NCBI GenBank assembly: GCA_963698165.1
Contig: CAVOPT010000012.1
Location: forward strand, 124,001-188,000
DNA length: 64,000 nt
DNA from: JAAYUJ01 sp963698165
Lineage (GTDB): Bacteria > Desulfobacterota > Syntrophobacteria > Syntrophobacterales > Syntrophobacteraceae
Reading direction: 5' to 3'
The notes beneath the pieces were generated by a model. The model was given only the letters and a program-made list of their open reading frames with translations. It searched no databases and was not told the origin of the DNA. The position numbers and the translations under genes are program-made. How positions within the stretch are numbered: position 1 is the first letter of the stretch; every line of letters starts with the position of its first letter. Positions 1 through 8,312 of this stretch are shown here, piece after piece.

Positions 1-503
1 CGGTCTCCATCGCCGTTTGCGAGAACAGGAAGCCTTTCCTGGGGCTGGTATTGGATCCGTTGCGCGACGAACTCTTCATCGCCCGGGCAGGAGACGGCGC
101 CACTCTCAACGGGTCTCCCATCCATGTGGCAGGCCCAACGGCACTGGATGAGGCTCTCATCGCCACCGGCTTTCCCCATCGAACGCGATCCATCATCGAC
201 CCGTACATGAGCATGTTCAGAGCCGTTTTCCCCGAGGTGAGCGGGATACGCAGGGGCGGCTCCGCCGCCTTGGACCTCGCCTATGTCGCCGCCGGACGCC
301 TGGACGGTTTTTGGGAAGCAGGCCTCAAAGCGTGGGATATCGCGGCGGGAAGCCTTCTCATCACGGAAGCAGGCGGCTCCGTGACCGATTTCTGGGGAGG
401 AGACGAGTACCTCTTGAGCGGCCACGTTGTCGCGGGCACCGACTCGGTTTACCCTTACTTGTTGGAACAAGTGGGAATTCACCTCGCCGACGCATTGAGA
501 TGA
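1..503 (+). CDS. Inositol monophosphatase family protein, C-terminal part (5' end outside window)
   Basis: The reading frame is open from base 3, so only the C-terminal half (about 166 residues) lies in the window. It shows the end of an IMPase fold: the segment LGLVLDPLRDELFIARAG early on, then GGSAALDLAYVAAGRLDGFWE, and the third metal-site motif AWDIAAG followed by LLITEAGG. These match the family that dephosphorylates inositol-1-phosphate and related sugar phosphates with Mg2+ (SuhB-like). The first two metal motifs (GEE and DPxDGT) would lie upstream of the window. The stop is followed after about 48 bases by an oxidoreductase gene on the same strand. The family call is secure; the exact substrate is not determinable. 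Confidence 0.88.
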   Translation, partial: VSIAVCENRKPFLGLVLDPLRDELFIARAGDGATLNGSPIHVAGPTALDEALIATGFPHRTRSIIDPYMSMFRAVFPEVSGIRRGGSAALDLAYVAAGRLDGFWEAGLKAWDIAAGSLLITEAGGSVTDFWGGDEYLLSGHVVAGTDSVYPYLLEQVGIHLADALR

Positions 504-551
504 CCGGGGGGAGCCTGAATTCCTCCGGTCTGGATCATGGAGGTGCGTGCC

Positions 552-1580
552 ATGAAAGCCCTTTTTTTCCATGAACACGGCGGCCCCGAGGTCATTCGAT
601 ACGGAGACGTTCCCGACCCTGAACCCAGCCCTGGAGAAGTGCTCCTGGAAGTCAAGGCCTGCGCCCTCAACCACCTGGACATTTGGGTGAGGCACGGCTG
701 GCCTGGGCTCAAGCTTGCGATGCCCCACTGGGGTGGCTCCGACGTTGCCGGCGTCATCCGTGCGGTGGCCAGGGGGGTGGAAGGCTGGACGGCGGGCCAG
801 AGGGTGGTTGCGGACCCCGGCATCAGTACGGCGGTGGACGAGCACACGCGGCGAGGAGAAGACAGCGTCAGTGAGGGCTATCACATTCTCGGAGAACATT
901 GCAGGGGCGGCCTGGCTCAGTTCGTGGCAGTCCCCTCCGTCAACCTGCTCCCCATGGCCGAAGACCTGGACTTCCCTGAAGCCGCCGCACCGCTGCTGGT
1001 CACCCTCACCGCCTGGCGGATGCTGATTCATCGAGGGAAGCTCAAAGCCGGGGAATCAGTCCTCATCGTGGGGGCGGGCGGCGGCGCTAACAGCATGGCC
1101 ATACAAATCGCAAGGCTCGCCGGTGCGACGGTTTACGTCGTTGCGAGCAATGGGGAAAAAGCCGCCAGGGCCCTAGAACTTGGCGCTCACACCGTCATCG
1201 ACCGATCCCGGACCGACTGGGTTCGCCAAATGCACAAACTCACAGGCGGACGTGGAGTGGACCTGGTTGTGGACAATGTGGGTGCGGCAACCTTCAATTC
1301 CAGCATGAAAGCGGTAGCGCGGGGCGGTCGCATCGTGATCATCGGAAATACCAGCGGCCCTCAGGTGGAGATCGACATCCGCTACATCTTCACCAAGCAA
1401 ATCAGCCTCATTGGCAGCACCATGGGTTCGCACCAGGATTTCCGGGAAATCACGGCGCTTCTCAGGGAAAAGAGACTCAAGCCGGTGATCGACCGCACCA
1501 TGCCCCTGAGCGAAGGCCGGGAGGCTTTCAGCATGATGGAGCGCGGCGACCAATTCGGGAAGATTGTCCTCATCCCCTGA
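552..1580 (+). CDS. MDR-superfamily (quinone oxidoreductase/alcohol dehydrogenase-like) NAD(P)H oxidoreductase
   Basis: This is a 342-residue medium-chain dehydrogenase/reductase. The N-terminal GroES-like domain covers roughly residues 1-150 and is followed by a Rossmann domain with the nucleotide-binding motif VGAGGGANSMAIQIAR. The C-terminal segment VIDRTMPLSEGREAF and the ending GKIVLIP are typical of the family. A start at 552 is chosen over the in-frame ATG at 537 because GGAGGT at 539-544 lies 7 bases before it and would be inside the longer frame. The insert with HTRRGEDSVSEGYHILGEH resembles zinc-type members, but the usual structural-zinc Cys quartet is absent. It probably reduces a quinone, enone or aldehyde; the substrate is unknown. 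It lies between the IMPase and zinc importer genes, with no obvious functional link. Confidence 0.85.
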   Translation: MKALFFHEHGGPEVIRYGDVPDPEPSPGEVLLEVKACALNHLDIWVRHGWPGLKLAMPHWGGSDVAGVIRAVARGVEGWTAGQRVVADPGISTAVDEHTRRGEDSVSEGYHILGEHCRGGLAQFVAVPSVNLLPMAEDLDFPEAAAPLLVTLTAWRMLIHRGKLKAGESVLIVGAGGGANSMAIQIARLAGATVYVVASNGEKAARALELGAHTVIDRSRTDWVRQMHKLTGGRGVDLVVDNVGAATFNSSMKAVARGGRIVIIGNTSGPQVEIDIRYIFTKQISLIGSTMGSHQDFREITALLREKRLKPVIDRTMPLSEGREAFSMMERGDQFGKIVLIP

Positions 1581-1651
1581 GAGCCCGCAAGGTTCTTTCA
1601 AGCGGGGGGAATTCAGGGATTCACTCCATTCGGGAGCAGGGAGTAGTGCCC

Positions 1652-2692
1652 ATGTCAGGAAAGGTGACGGCGATCCTCATGCCGTTTTTTGTTGCACTGA
1701 CGATCATGATCATTCCCATTCACAGTGAAACCGCGAAGCAGAACCCCAAGGGCTTAAGAATACTCGCGAGCACCTTTCCCATGTGCCTCTTCACCAGGAA
1801 TGTCGTGAACGGCGCCCAGGGCGTGGAAGTGGACCTCATGCTCTCCCCGAATCTGGGATGCCCTCACGACTACGTTCTCACTCCGCAAGACATGGAAAAG
1901 ATCAGGCGCGCCGACGTCTTCATCGCCAACGGCCTGGGATTGGAGGAATTCCTGGGGGATGCCCTGCTCAAGGTCAACCCTGAGATGGTGCTGGTGGACA
2001 CGTCCAGGGGGATTGAAGACCTCATTTCAATGGAACGGGACGAACACCATGAAGCGCACGCACACGAGCACCATCCCCTTCGTCACGATGACGCATCGCA
2101 CCAGCATTCACAGGCCCACATGAAAAAGGGTCCGGAGACTCGGGAGCAGGATGAGGAATCATCCGCCCCCAACCCGCATCTCTTCGCAAGCCCGCGCCTG
2201 GCAATCCGCATCGTCACAAACATCGCCGCCGCCCTCGCAAGCGCCGACCCGGCCAACGCCCAAAAGTACAAGAGCAATGCGGACCTTTATGCAAGCCGGC
2301 TGAAGGGACTCTCCGACGAAATGATCACCGAATCCAGGGGGTTCAAATCCAGGAGCATCGTCACACAGCATGCCGTTTTCGATTATCTCGCCCGGGACAT
2401 GGGACTGGAGATTGTGGCCGTGGTCCAGGAGCACCCTGGCCAGGAGCCTTCCGCCGCTGAAATGATTGACCTCGTCAAGGTCATCAAGCAGAGCGGGGCG
2501 GCCGCCATCTTCACCGAACCCCAGTACCCGGCCAAAATAGGAGCGGTCCTTGCCAGGGAAGCCGGAATACAGGTGGTGGACCTCGATCCGGTGGCTTCGG
2601 GGCCGGAGAACGCCCCGCTGGATCACTATGAAAAGACCATGCGCGCAAACCTGAGCACGATCAAAAGGATACTGGAGCATGGGGGCAAATGA
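1652..2692 (+). CDS. znuA: Zinc/manganese ABC transporter substrate-binding protein (ZnuA-like)
   Basis: Periplasmic cluster A-I metal-binding protein of 346 residues. A hydrophobic N-terminal stretch (KVTAILMPFFVALTIMIIPI) serves as signal sequence. A His/Asp/Glu-rich loop near residues 130-165 (DEHHEAHAHEHHPLRHDD) is the acidic-histidine loop typical of zinc rather than manganese members. Conserved ligand regions are visible: NPHLFASPR, TQHAVFDYLARDMGL and the C-terminal EPQYPAKIGAVLAREAG. The ATG at 1652 is preferred over the GTG at 1646 because GGGAG ends 8 bases before it and only 2 before the GTG. It delivers zinc to the ATPase and permease encoded immediately downstream with overlapping ends, forming a ZnuABC-type importer. 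Zinc specificity is inferred from the loop. Confidence 0.9.
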   Translation: MSGKVTAILMPFFVALTIMIIPIHSETAKQNPKGLRILASTFPMCLFTRNVVNGAQGVEVDLMLSPNLGCPHDYVLTPQDMEKIRRADVFIANGLGLEEFLGDALLKVNPEMVLVDTSRGIEDLISMERDEHHEAHAHEHHPLRHDDASHQHSQAHMKKGPETREQDEESSAPNPHLFASPRLAIRIVTNIAAALASADPANAQKYKSNADLYASRLKGLSDEMITESRGFKSRSIVTQHAVFDYLARDMGLEIVAVVQEHPGQEPSAAEMIDLVKVIKQSGAAAIFTEPQYPAKIGAVLAREAGIQVVDLDPVASGPENAPLDHYEKTMRANLSTIKRILEHGGK

Positions 2693-3491
2693 CGGAAGCA
2701 TGAAGGGATCTGCGGTGGTCTTTGAAGACGTTTCCGTGGAACTGGGGGGAGTGCCCATCGTCACCTCCGTGAGCGCCACGGTGCCTGCCGGAAGCTTCAC
2801 GGCCATCATCGGTGCCAATGGAGCCGGAAAAACCACTCTGTTGATGACCCTCCTCGGGAGGGTCGCCCACGCGGGAGCCGTGACGATTCACCCGCCGTCC
2901 AGCGGAGCAAAAACCGTCATCGGGTACGTCCCTCAGCGGCTGGATTTCGACCGCACCATGCCTCTCACCGTAATGGAGACACTGGCCATGGGAAGGCAGC
3001 GCCGCCCGCTGTGGTTTGGCGTCATGGCAAACTTCCGGTCGGAGGCCGCGAAGATGCTTGCGGAAGTGGGTGCCGCTCACCTCGCCGACCGTCAGTTCGG
3101 CGCCCTCTCCGCCGGCGAGCAGCAGCGAGTGATGCTCGCCCTCGCGCTGCAGAGGGATCCCGACCTGCTCATCCTGGACGAACCGGCCGCCGGGGTGGAC
3201 TACCGCGGAGAGCAGCTGCTCTGCGGACTGCTGGATCGCCTGCGGGGGGAACGGCGGTTCACCCAGCTCATGGTGAGCCACGACCTCGCGGTCGTCACCG
3301 CCCACGCCGATCACGTCATTTGTCTCAACCGACGCGTCATCATGGAAGGGCATCCCGCAGAGATTCTCACCCCGGAGGTTCTGGAGGCCACATTCGGCAT
3401 CCACAGGGGGCTGCCCGACGCCAAGCGTTTGCCGGAACAAACCCAGAGAGAGGCTGCGGAACCTCCTTGCAAGGGGTGTGTCGGTGGTTGA
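2679..3491 (+). CDS. znuC: Zinc ABC transporter ATP-binding protein (ZnuC-like)
   Basis: ABC ATPase of 270 residues that powers zinc import from the cytoplasmic face. The Walker A motif is GANGAGKTT near residue 48. The signature reads LSAGEQQRV, the Walker B LLILDEPAAGVD, and the switch His sits in MVSHDL. The start at 2679 overlaps the end of the binding-protein gene by 14 bases, which fits translational coupling; an in-frame ATG at 2700 would still keep the complete nucleotide-binding domain. The C-terminus contains HRGLPDAKRLPEQT and extends past the domain into the permease start. A LSAGE signature instead of LSGGQ is common in metal-type importers. Position between znuA-like and znuB-like genes supports the role. 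Confidence 0.93.
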   Translation: MGANDGSMKGSAVVFEDVSVELGGVPIVTSVSATVPAGSFTAIIGANGAGKTTLLMTLLGRVAHAGAVTIHPPSSGAKTVIGYVPQRLDFDRTMPLTVMETLAMGRQRRPLWFGVMANFRSEAAKMLAEVGAAHLADRQFGALSAGEQQRVMLALALQRDPDLLILDEPAAGVDYRGEQLLCGLLDRLRGERRFTQLMVSHDLAVVTAHADHVICLNRRVIMEGHPAEILTPEVLEATFGIHRGLPDAKRLPEQTQREAAEPPCKGCVGG

Positions 3492-4353
3492 TCTGACCTT
3501 CCTCTACAACCTCCTGGGCACGCTCCTCCCCTTCGAATTCATGCAAGCCCGATTCATGCAGCAGGCCCTTCTCGGCCTCGTTCTGCTGGCACCCATGTGT
3601 GCGGCCATGGGAGTTCAGGTGGTCAATTTCAGGATGGCCTTCTTCTCGGACGCCATCAGCCACTCTGCTTTCACGGGTGTCGCTCTCGGGTTGATCCTCG
3701 GCCTCGATGTGCGCTTTGCCATGGTGGGTTTTGCCCTTTTGGTCGGGCTCGTCATTGTTGGGGTGGGCAGTCGGAGCAGGCTGTCGACGGACACACTCAT
3801 CGGGGTGTTTTTTTCCGCCGTCAACGCCTTCGGCATCGCCGTGGTCAGCCGCGACCGCTCCGTGGCTCGGGACCTGCAGCGCTTTCTCTATGGCGACATC
3901 CTGACCATCGGCGACACGGAAATCGCCTCCCTTGTCCTCCTCTTTATCGGATTGCTCGCTTTTCAGGCGTGGGGTTACAACAGGCTTCTCTACCTTGGCG
4001 TAAACCCTTTGCTCGCCTCGGTGCACGGCGTCAGGGTGAGGATCTACCAGTACCTCTACGCCGGATGGCTCTCCGTGGTGGTGATCTATTCCGTGTGGGC
4101 CGTGGGGGTGCTGCTGGTCACCGCCATGCTGGTGGTTCCAACCGCGGCGGCGCGGAACTTTGCCCGTTCCGCGGGGGGGATGTTCTGGTGGGCACTCCTC
4201 GTGGGATGGACCTCCGCGATCATGGGGCTCGTCCTCTCCGCCCAGCCCTGGGCCCGCACAGCCACAGGGGCCACCGTCATTCTCTGTGCATTTCTGTGGT
4301 TCATCCTGAGCCAGTTCATCACCATACGCCGCAAGCCCTCGACACAAGCATAG
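3478..4353 (+). CDS. znuB: Zinc ABC transporter permease (ZnuB-like)
   Basis: Integral membrane protein of 291 residues in the ABC-3 family, with about eight hydrophobic segments. Family marks include MGVQVVNFRMAFFSDAISHSAFTGVALG near residue 45, where the SDAISHSAF stretch is highly conserved, and GVLLVTAMLVVPTAAARNFA in the C-terminal half. The start is a GTG overlapping the last 14 bases of the ATPase gene. It is the third gene of the compact importer operon and forms the channel through which zinc crosses the inner membrane. The operon ends here; a dispersed repeat follows before a convergent gene. No Zur-type operator was recognised upstream of the operon. Confidence 0.92.
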   Translation: MSVVDLTFLYNLLGTLLPFEFMQARFMQQALLGLVLLAPMCAAMGVQVVNFRMAFFSDAISHSAFTGVALGLILGLDVRFAMVGFALLVGLVIVGVGSRSRLSTDTLIGVFFSAVNAFGIAVVSRDRSVARDLQRFLYGDILTIGDTEIASLVLLFIGLLAFQAWGYNRLLYLGVNPLLASVHGVRVRIYQYLYAGWLSVVVIYSVWAVGVLLVTAMLVVPTAAARNFARSAGGMFWWALLVGWTSAIMGLVLSAQPWARTATGATVILCAFLWFILSQFITIRRKPSTQA

Positions 4354-4439
4354 AATTCCTCACCACCCGGCCTGGCTGTTCAGGGAAGAAGTTTGCCCGG
4401 GCAGCAGAATCGGCGTCAAAATCCAGCTAGGAAGGCTTC

Positions 4440-4589
4440 TTAATACTACAACGAAATGTCCAGATCCCATGCGGGTCTGCGATCGTTCCCTCTCCCTCAG
4501 GGAGAGGGTGAGGGTGGATCGGCCGTGGCAGCTCCCTCTCCCCCAACCGGGGGAATTTCGGCACAGTTGCCAACCCAACGGCATTGGCC
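4440..4589. repeat. Dispersed intergenic repeat, family A, copy 1
   Basis: This non-coding stretch lies between convergent genes. Bases 4461-4486 are identical over 26 bases to 24915-24940. The stretch is rich in GGGAGAGGG/CCCTCTCCC blocks, and its right end (CAACGGCATTGGCC near 4576) closely matches the right end of the copy at 5837-5992. It behaves as a small mobile or REP-like repeat and contains no open gene. Confidence 0.7.
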
Positions 4590-5745
4590 CTAGAACTCCC
4601 GCGACTCCCTCTTCATGAGCTCTCGAAAGATGATGAGCTTCTGCACATCCTGGGTGCCTTCACCCAGCGCACGAAGCCCAGGCATCCATGGGAAACTTGT
4701 GTATGGGATGCTCGGAGAGGACCGAAGCCGCCCCGAAGAGATCCGCGGACCATGAACCCACCTGCCTCGCCATCTCCACCGAAAGGTATTTTGCCATGGA
4801 CGATTCCATGCGGAAGTCCATTCCCGCATCCTTTGCCCAGCATGCTTTCCACAGCATGAGTCCCGCCGCCTCCATGCGGGTGAAAAGGTCCGCCATCTCG
4901 AAGGACTTGGCCTGGAAGTCCGCCAGCGGAACACCGAAGACCTTCCGCTTCCTGGCGTGTTCGAAAGCCAGTTGAAAGGCTCCACGGGCGGTCCCGAGAG
5001 TCAGAGCGCTTATGGAAAGCCGGCTTTGGGTGAAGATGTCCAGGACCTGGTGAAGTCCCCTTCCTCTCTCTCCCACCAGGTGATCGTCCGGCACGAACAC
5101 GTCCCGGAACTGAATCCTGGTGAGGTCGGAGGGAATCCAAACCCTCTTGTTGAGCTTGGTTCTGGTCACTCCGGGGGACGCGAGGTCCACGAGAAACATG
5201 GAGAGACGCTTGTTTCTATCACTCTCCGGATCCGAAACCGCTGTCACGAGAACGGTGTCACTGATGGACCCGTTGGTGACATAGGCCTTGGTTCCGTTGA
5301 GAACCCATCCTCCGTCAACCTTTTGAGCCTTCGAGGCTATGTTGGCCACATCCGTTCCAGCCGCCGGTTCCGTATTCCCGAGGCACATGAGCGTCTCGCC
5401 CCTCACGGCCGACTCCATATATTCCTTCTTGAGCCGCTCGGACCCGTACAGGGACAAGCCCTTCATGCCCAGAGAGACATGAACGATCACGGCAACGGCG
5501 ACTCCTGGAGACAACCTTGCGAGAACATCGTAGAGACAGGCCTGTTTGGTGGCAGACTGTTCCACCATGCCCTGCTGCGAGTGCTCAAATCCGAGCCATC
5601 CGGCCTGGGCCATTTCACGAAAGAAATCCCTGGGAATCGACTCCTCCGTGTGCCACACGCCAAGTCTTGGGAGCAAACGGGTCTCCACGAAAGTCCGAAA
5701 ACGCTCTCTCTCGCCAATCAAGTCCCCTTGAAATGCAAAATCCAT
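4590..5745 (-). CDS. Acyl-CoA dehydrogenase, frameshifted near the C-terminus
   Basis: FAD-dependent acyl-CoA dehydrogenase that would introduce the trans-2 double bond in acyl-CoA beta-oxidation. It starts at 5745 behind GAGGAG. The body is intact: residues 130-145 contain MCLGNTEPAAGTDVANI, then TKAYVTNGSISDTVLVTA, and the FAD-binding segment ALTLGTARGAFQLAFEHARKR. The uninterrupted frame stops at 4660 after 361 codons, in DAWASCAG. The missing C-terminus (LGEGTQDVQKLIIFRELM) continues in another frame down to 4590. Removing one G from the GGG run near 4690 restores a normal 384-residue protein. The lost part holds the GEGT motif with the catalytic Glu. The gene is therefore either inactive or carries a sequencing error; the total span of 1156 bases is one base over a multiple of three. 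Confidence 0.85.
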
Positions 5746-5836
5746 CGGTTCACTCCTCAGTCGTGCAGAACCATCCTTGAGTATTCTTGACCGATCATGC
5801 CAGGAAACATGCTGCCATCCAGCGGCCCCTTCGGGT

Positions 5837-5992
5837 CAATACTGTTGACTTGAAGACATCAGAACTCCCCTCCCTCGATGGGAGGGGTTGGGGGAGGGTG
5901 AAAAGTGAATGAGATCAACCCGCTCCCCTAACCCCTCCCGCCAAGGGGAGGGGAACTATGGATGGAGGACTTTCTTAAGTCAACAGCATTGG
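5837..5992. repeat. Dispersed repeat, family A, copy with terminal inverted repeats
   Basis: The left end CAATACTGTTGACTTGAAG (5837-5855) and the right end CTTAAGTCAACAGCATTGG (5974-5992) are inverted copies with two small differences. The interior holds CCCCTCCC/GGGAGGGG blocks that can fold into a long hairpin. The size of about 156 bases and the terminal inverted repeats resemble a MITE. No coding sequence is present. Related ends occur at 4576-4589. Confidence 0.72.
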
Positions 5993-6036
5993 CCGTTCGG
6001 GCCTCCTTCCAGAAAAATTCCCCCGGCCGGAGAGCC

Positions 6037-7270
6037 TCACTTGAGCAACACGAGGCTCAGGTACGGGAAAACACGATGATGACGAGGGTGATGAGCAAAA
6101 TTGCCATGAAAAAGGCAGGGAAGCCATGTAGAGCTGAACCACGGGCTTTTTGAATCGCAAGCTGGCAATGAACAGATTCATGCCGATGGATGGAGTGGAA
6201 TAGCCGACCTGGAGATTAGTGAGGAAGACGATGCCGAGATGAAAGAGGTCGATGCCATAGCTCCTGGCAATGGGCACAATGAGAGGGACGACGATCACCA
6301 GGGCGGAGAAGATGTCGAGAACGCACCCCACTCCCAGCAGAAAGATGTTCAGGAGAAGGAAAAAGGAGAGCTTGCTCTGGACGTGTGTCTGCATGAAGGT
6401 GAGGATCTGGTTCGGAATCTGCTGATCGATGAGGCAGCTGTTGAAAGCCAGGGAGGCCCCCAGAATAACCGTGATGGCCCCAACCATGGTGGCGGTCTTC
6501 AAGGCGACGGACGCGAGAGCGGTAAAGCCCACCTCCCGCTTGATGACGACTTCAACCAGGATGGCGTATGCCTCGCTCACCGCAAGAAAACCTCCGAAAA
6601 TTCCCCTGAGGATAACAGCGGGAAGAAGGATCTCCCAAATCGATTCACGGAAGGTCCCGGCCAAGTCCTGCAGCGTCACTCGCTCCGCCCTGCCCGCTGT
6701 TCCGGAGCGCACCGCCTTGTACATGGAATAGGCCGAGAGGAGGATGATCATGAGAGTTCCGGGCAAAATGCCCGCGATGAAGAGCCGGGATATGTCCACC
6801 TCGGCCACCAGCCCGTAAACGATGAGAGGCAAACTCGGCGAAACAGTAGACCCGGGCTGCCATACGTTGTGAGCAGTCCAAGGGAGAATCGCTCGCGATA
6901 GCGGTCTTCGATGAGGCCGGTACAAAAGCCCCAAGGGCCAAAGGCACCGGAAGCTGAGGGCCGTGAAGAACGCGCAGCTCACCATCGCGACGATGGCAAG
7001 ACCACCGGGGGCCCTCCCGAGGACCGCGGTGGACAGCTTCACTAGCCTGGTGCTCGCTCTGCTCTCCGCGAGAACATATCCGGCAAGAGCAAACAGGAAG
7101 AGGGCGATGAGCATCGGGCTCGTCGCCAGCCGATATATTTCAATGATGACAACCGAGAGATCCACCCCCGCCAGGTAGAAGAAGCCGAGGGCGGCCGCCG
7201 CGATGACGACGAACAGAGGCGCCCCCAGAGAAACCATGACAACAAGAGCCAGGGCGAGAAAAGTGCCCAT
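6037..7270 (-). pseudogene. dctM: TRAP transporter large permease DctM, with multiple frameshifts
   Basis: DctM is the 12-helix subunit that carries solute across the inner membrane in TRAP transporters. The start at 7270 (MGTFLALALVVMVSLGAPLF) and most of the body (VSPSLPLIVYGLVAEVDISR, LGVGCVLDIFSALVIVVPLI, LGIVFLTNLQVGYSTPSIGM) are typical. Between about 6960 and 6845 the conserved segment is scattered over three frames: ALGAFVPA in one, LIEDRYRERFSLGLLTT in a second and PSLPLIVYG back in the first. Two more one-base changes near 6110 and 6075 in T runs displace the end. Corrected, it would finish LITLVIIVFPYLSLVLLK with a stop at 6037-6039. An uncorrected frame runs on to 5975. At least five indels suggest decay or a poor local consensus. 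It directly follows dctQ. Confidence 0.8.
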
Positions 7271-7273
7271 CGC

Positions 7274-7831
7274 CTACCACTCGGATTCAACTGGATGAGA
7301 CGCCCAATGAATTGCCACAAGAATCTCGCGGCCATGACGGCAAAGGCGGCGGGGAAAATGGTTTGTAGCCAACAGAGTGGAATGTCTCCAAACGCCTTTG
7401 GTCCTGCAGGAGATTTCATTGTAGACAAAGTGATAGGAAGCATAGGAAAGCAGGGCGCACACGACGAAGCTGAACAGAGCCTCGACACTCAGCACGATGC
7501 GCTTGCCCCGGTCGGCAAGCATCCTCGGAACCAGGTCGATGAGGATGTGGCCCTCCTCCATGGTGGCCCGGCTCGCACCCAGCAGCGCGATCCACAGCAC
7601 AAGGTGTTTTGAAAGGGTGTCTCCCCAGACCAATCCCGTCGCAAAGAAGTTGCGCGGGATGATTCGCAGGAGGTCAAAAGAAAAGAGGAAAGCAACCAGG
7701 AAAACCAGCGTCCACTTCTCGCGAACGCCGGCCCAGTGAGTCAATCGAAGCAGCCTGTCACGGAAGGAGCCAGACACGGTCGACACTTTCCTGTGGGGTT
7801 CATCGGGTTGGGAGCTTGCCAACAAACCCAA
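7274..7831 (-). CDS. dctQ: TRAP transporter small permease DctQ, C-terminus frameshifted
   Basis: This is the four-helix small membrane subunit of a TRAP transporter. Recognisable segments are KWTLVFLVAFLFSFDLLRII (first helix), GDTLSKHLVLWIALLGASRA, the EEGHILIDLVPRML motif typical of DctQ, and RIVLSVEALFSFVVCALLSY. After YNEISCRTK near 7410 the frame is lost. Dropping one A from an AAA run gives AFGDIPLCWLQTIFPAAFAV and FLWQFIGRLIQL, the expected last helix. The start is uncertain: 7831 is the longest form, and GTG codons near 7786 are alternatives. dctM follows within a few bases. The matching binding protein is not adjacent but 13.5 kb away at 21.3-22.3 kb. Confidence 0.78.
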   Translation of the reverse strand: MGLLASSQPDEPHRKVSTVSGSFRDRLLRLTHWAGVREKWTLVFLVAFLFSFDLLRIIPRNFFATGLVWGDTLSKHLVLWIALLGASRATMEEGHILIDLVPRMLADRGKRIVLSVEALFSFVVCALLSYASYHFVYNEISCRTKGVWRHSTLLATNHFPRRLCRHGREILVAIHWASHPVESEW

Positions 7832-7906
7832 TGACCCATATCAACTTAGAACCGTTTCTGCAAGGAGCATCTTGAGGGCTTGCACCGAGAAGGGGGGGCG
7901 GGGGTG

Positions 7907-7940
7907 CCTCCCACCGGAGCCAGAAGGTTCCGGTGGGAGG
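7907..7940. other. Perfect 12 bp inverted repeat (hairpin)
   Basis: CCTCCCACCGGA at 7907-7918 pairs with TCCGGTGGGAGG at 7929-7940 across a 10-base loop. No T run follows on either strand, so a classical intrinsic terminator is not supported. It lies between dctQ and the small peptide gene and could end the transcript of the latter on the minus strand. Confidence 0.5.
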
Positions 7941-8002
7941 TCCATTCACGATTGGAGAGCAAAGACGCTGTTGATGATCATGCAACGCAGTGCTTGAATT
8001 CC

Positions 8003-8143
8003 CTAGCCAAGATCGGATGAAGCCTGGCTGGAATCGGAGGATTCTCCGGTCCTGGTGCAACGACCGCATTTACAGCTCTTGGATTCCGCATCTTCCATCT
8101 TCTGCTCTTTGGTGGGCTCGCCTTTGAATTTGGGCTCGATCAT
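8003..8143 (-). CDS. 46-residue Cys-motif peptide, candidate substrate of the adjacent radical SAM enzyme
   Basis: Small gene on the same strand as, and 169 bases downstream of, the radical SAM/SPASM gene. The ATG at 8141-8143 is preceded 9 bases away by AAGGAG, a strong ribosome site for such a short frame. The peptide begins MIEPKFKGEPTKEQKMEDAE, has the central cluster SKSCKCGRCTR (Cys 24, 26 and 29) and ends in a Ser/Asp/Gly-rich tail SSDSSQASSDLG. A charged, Cys-free leader of about 20 residues followed by a compact Cys core is the layout expected of a ribosomally made, post-translationally modified precursor. This role is inferred from position and composition. A small metal-binding peptide is the main alternative. 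I know no named family for it. Confidence 0.6.
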   Translation of the reverse strand: MIEPKFKGEPTKEQKMEDAESKSCKCGRCTRTGESSDSSQASSDLG

Positions 8144-8312
8144 TGTGCTCAACTCCTTCTTGTGTATAAGGTTGATTCGAAACTTTCCTCACTGCCACCC
8201 TGGGCGGCAGCCACGGACCACACTGATCCGTGCTTTCCCAATCGCCGCCTTCTCTCAAATCAATCTCTCGCCCCTCTTATCGGTTGAGAGACTCACGGCC
8301 TTCAACAAATTG

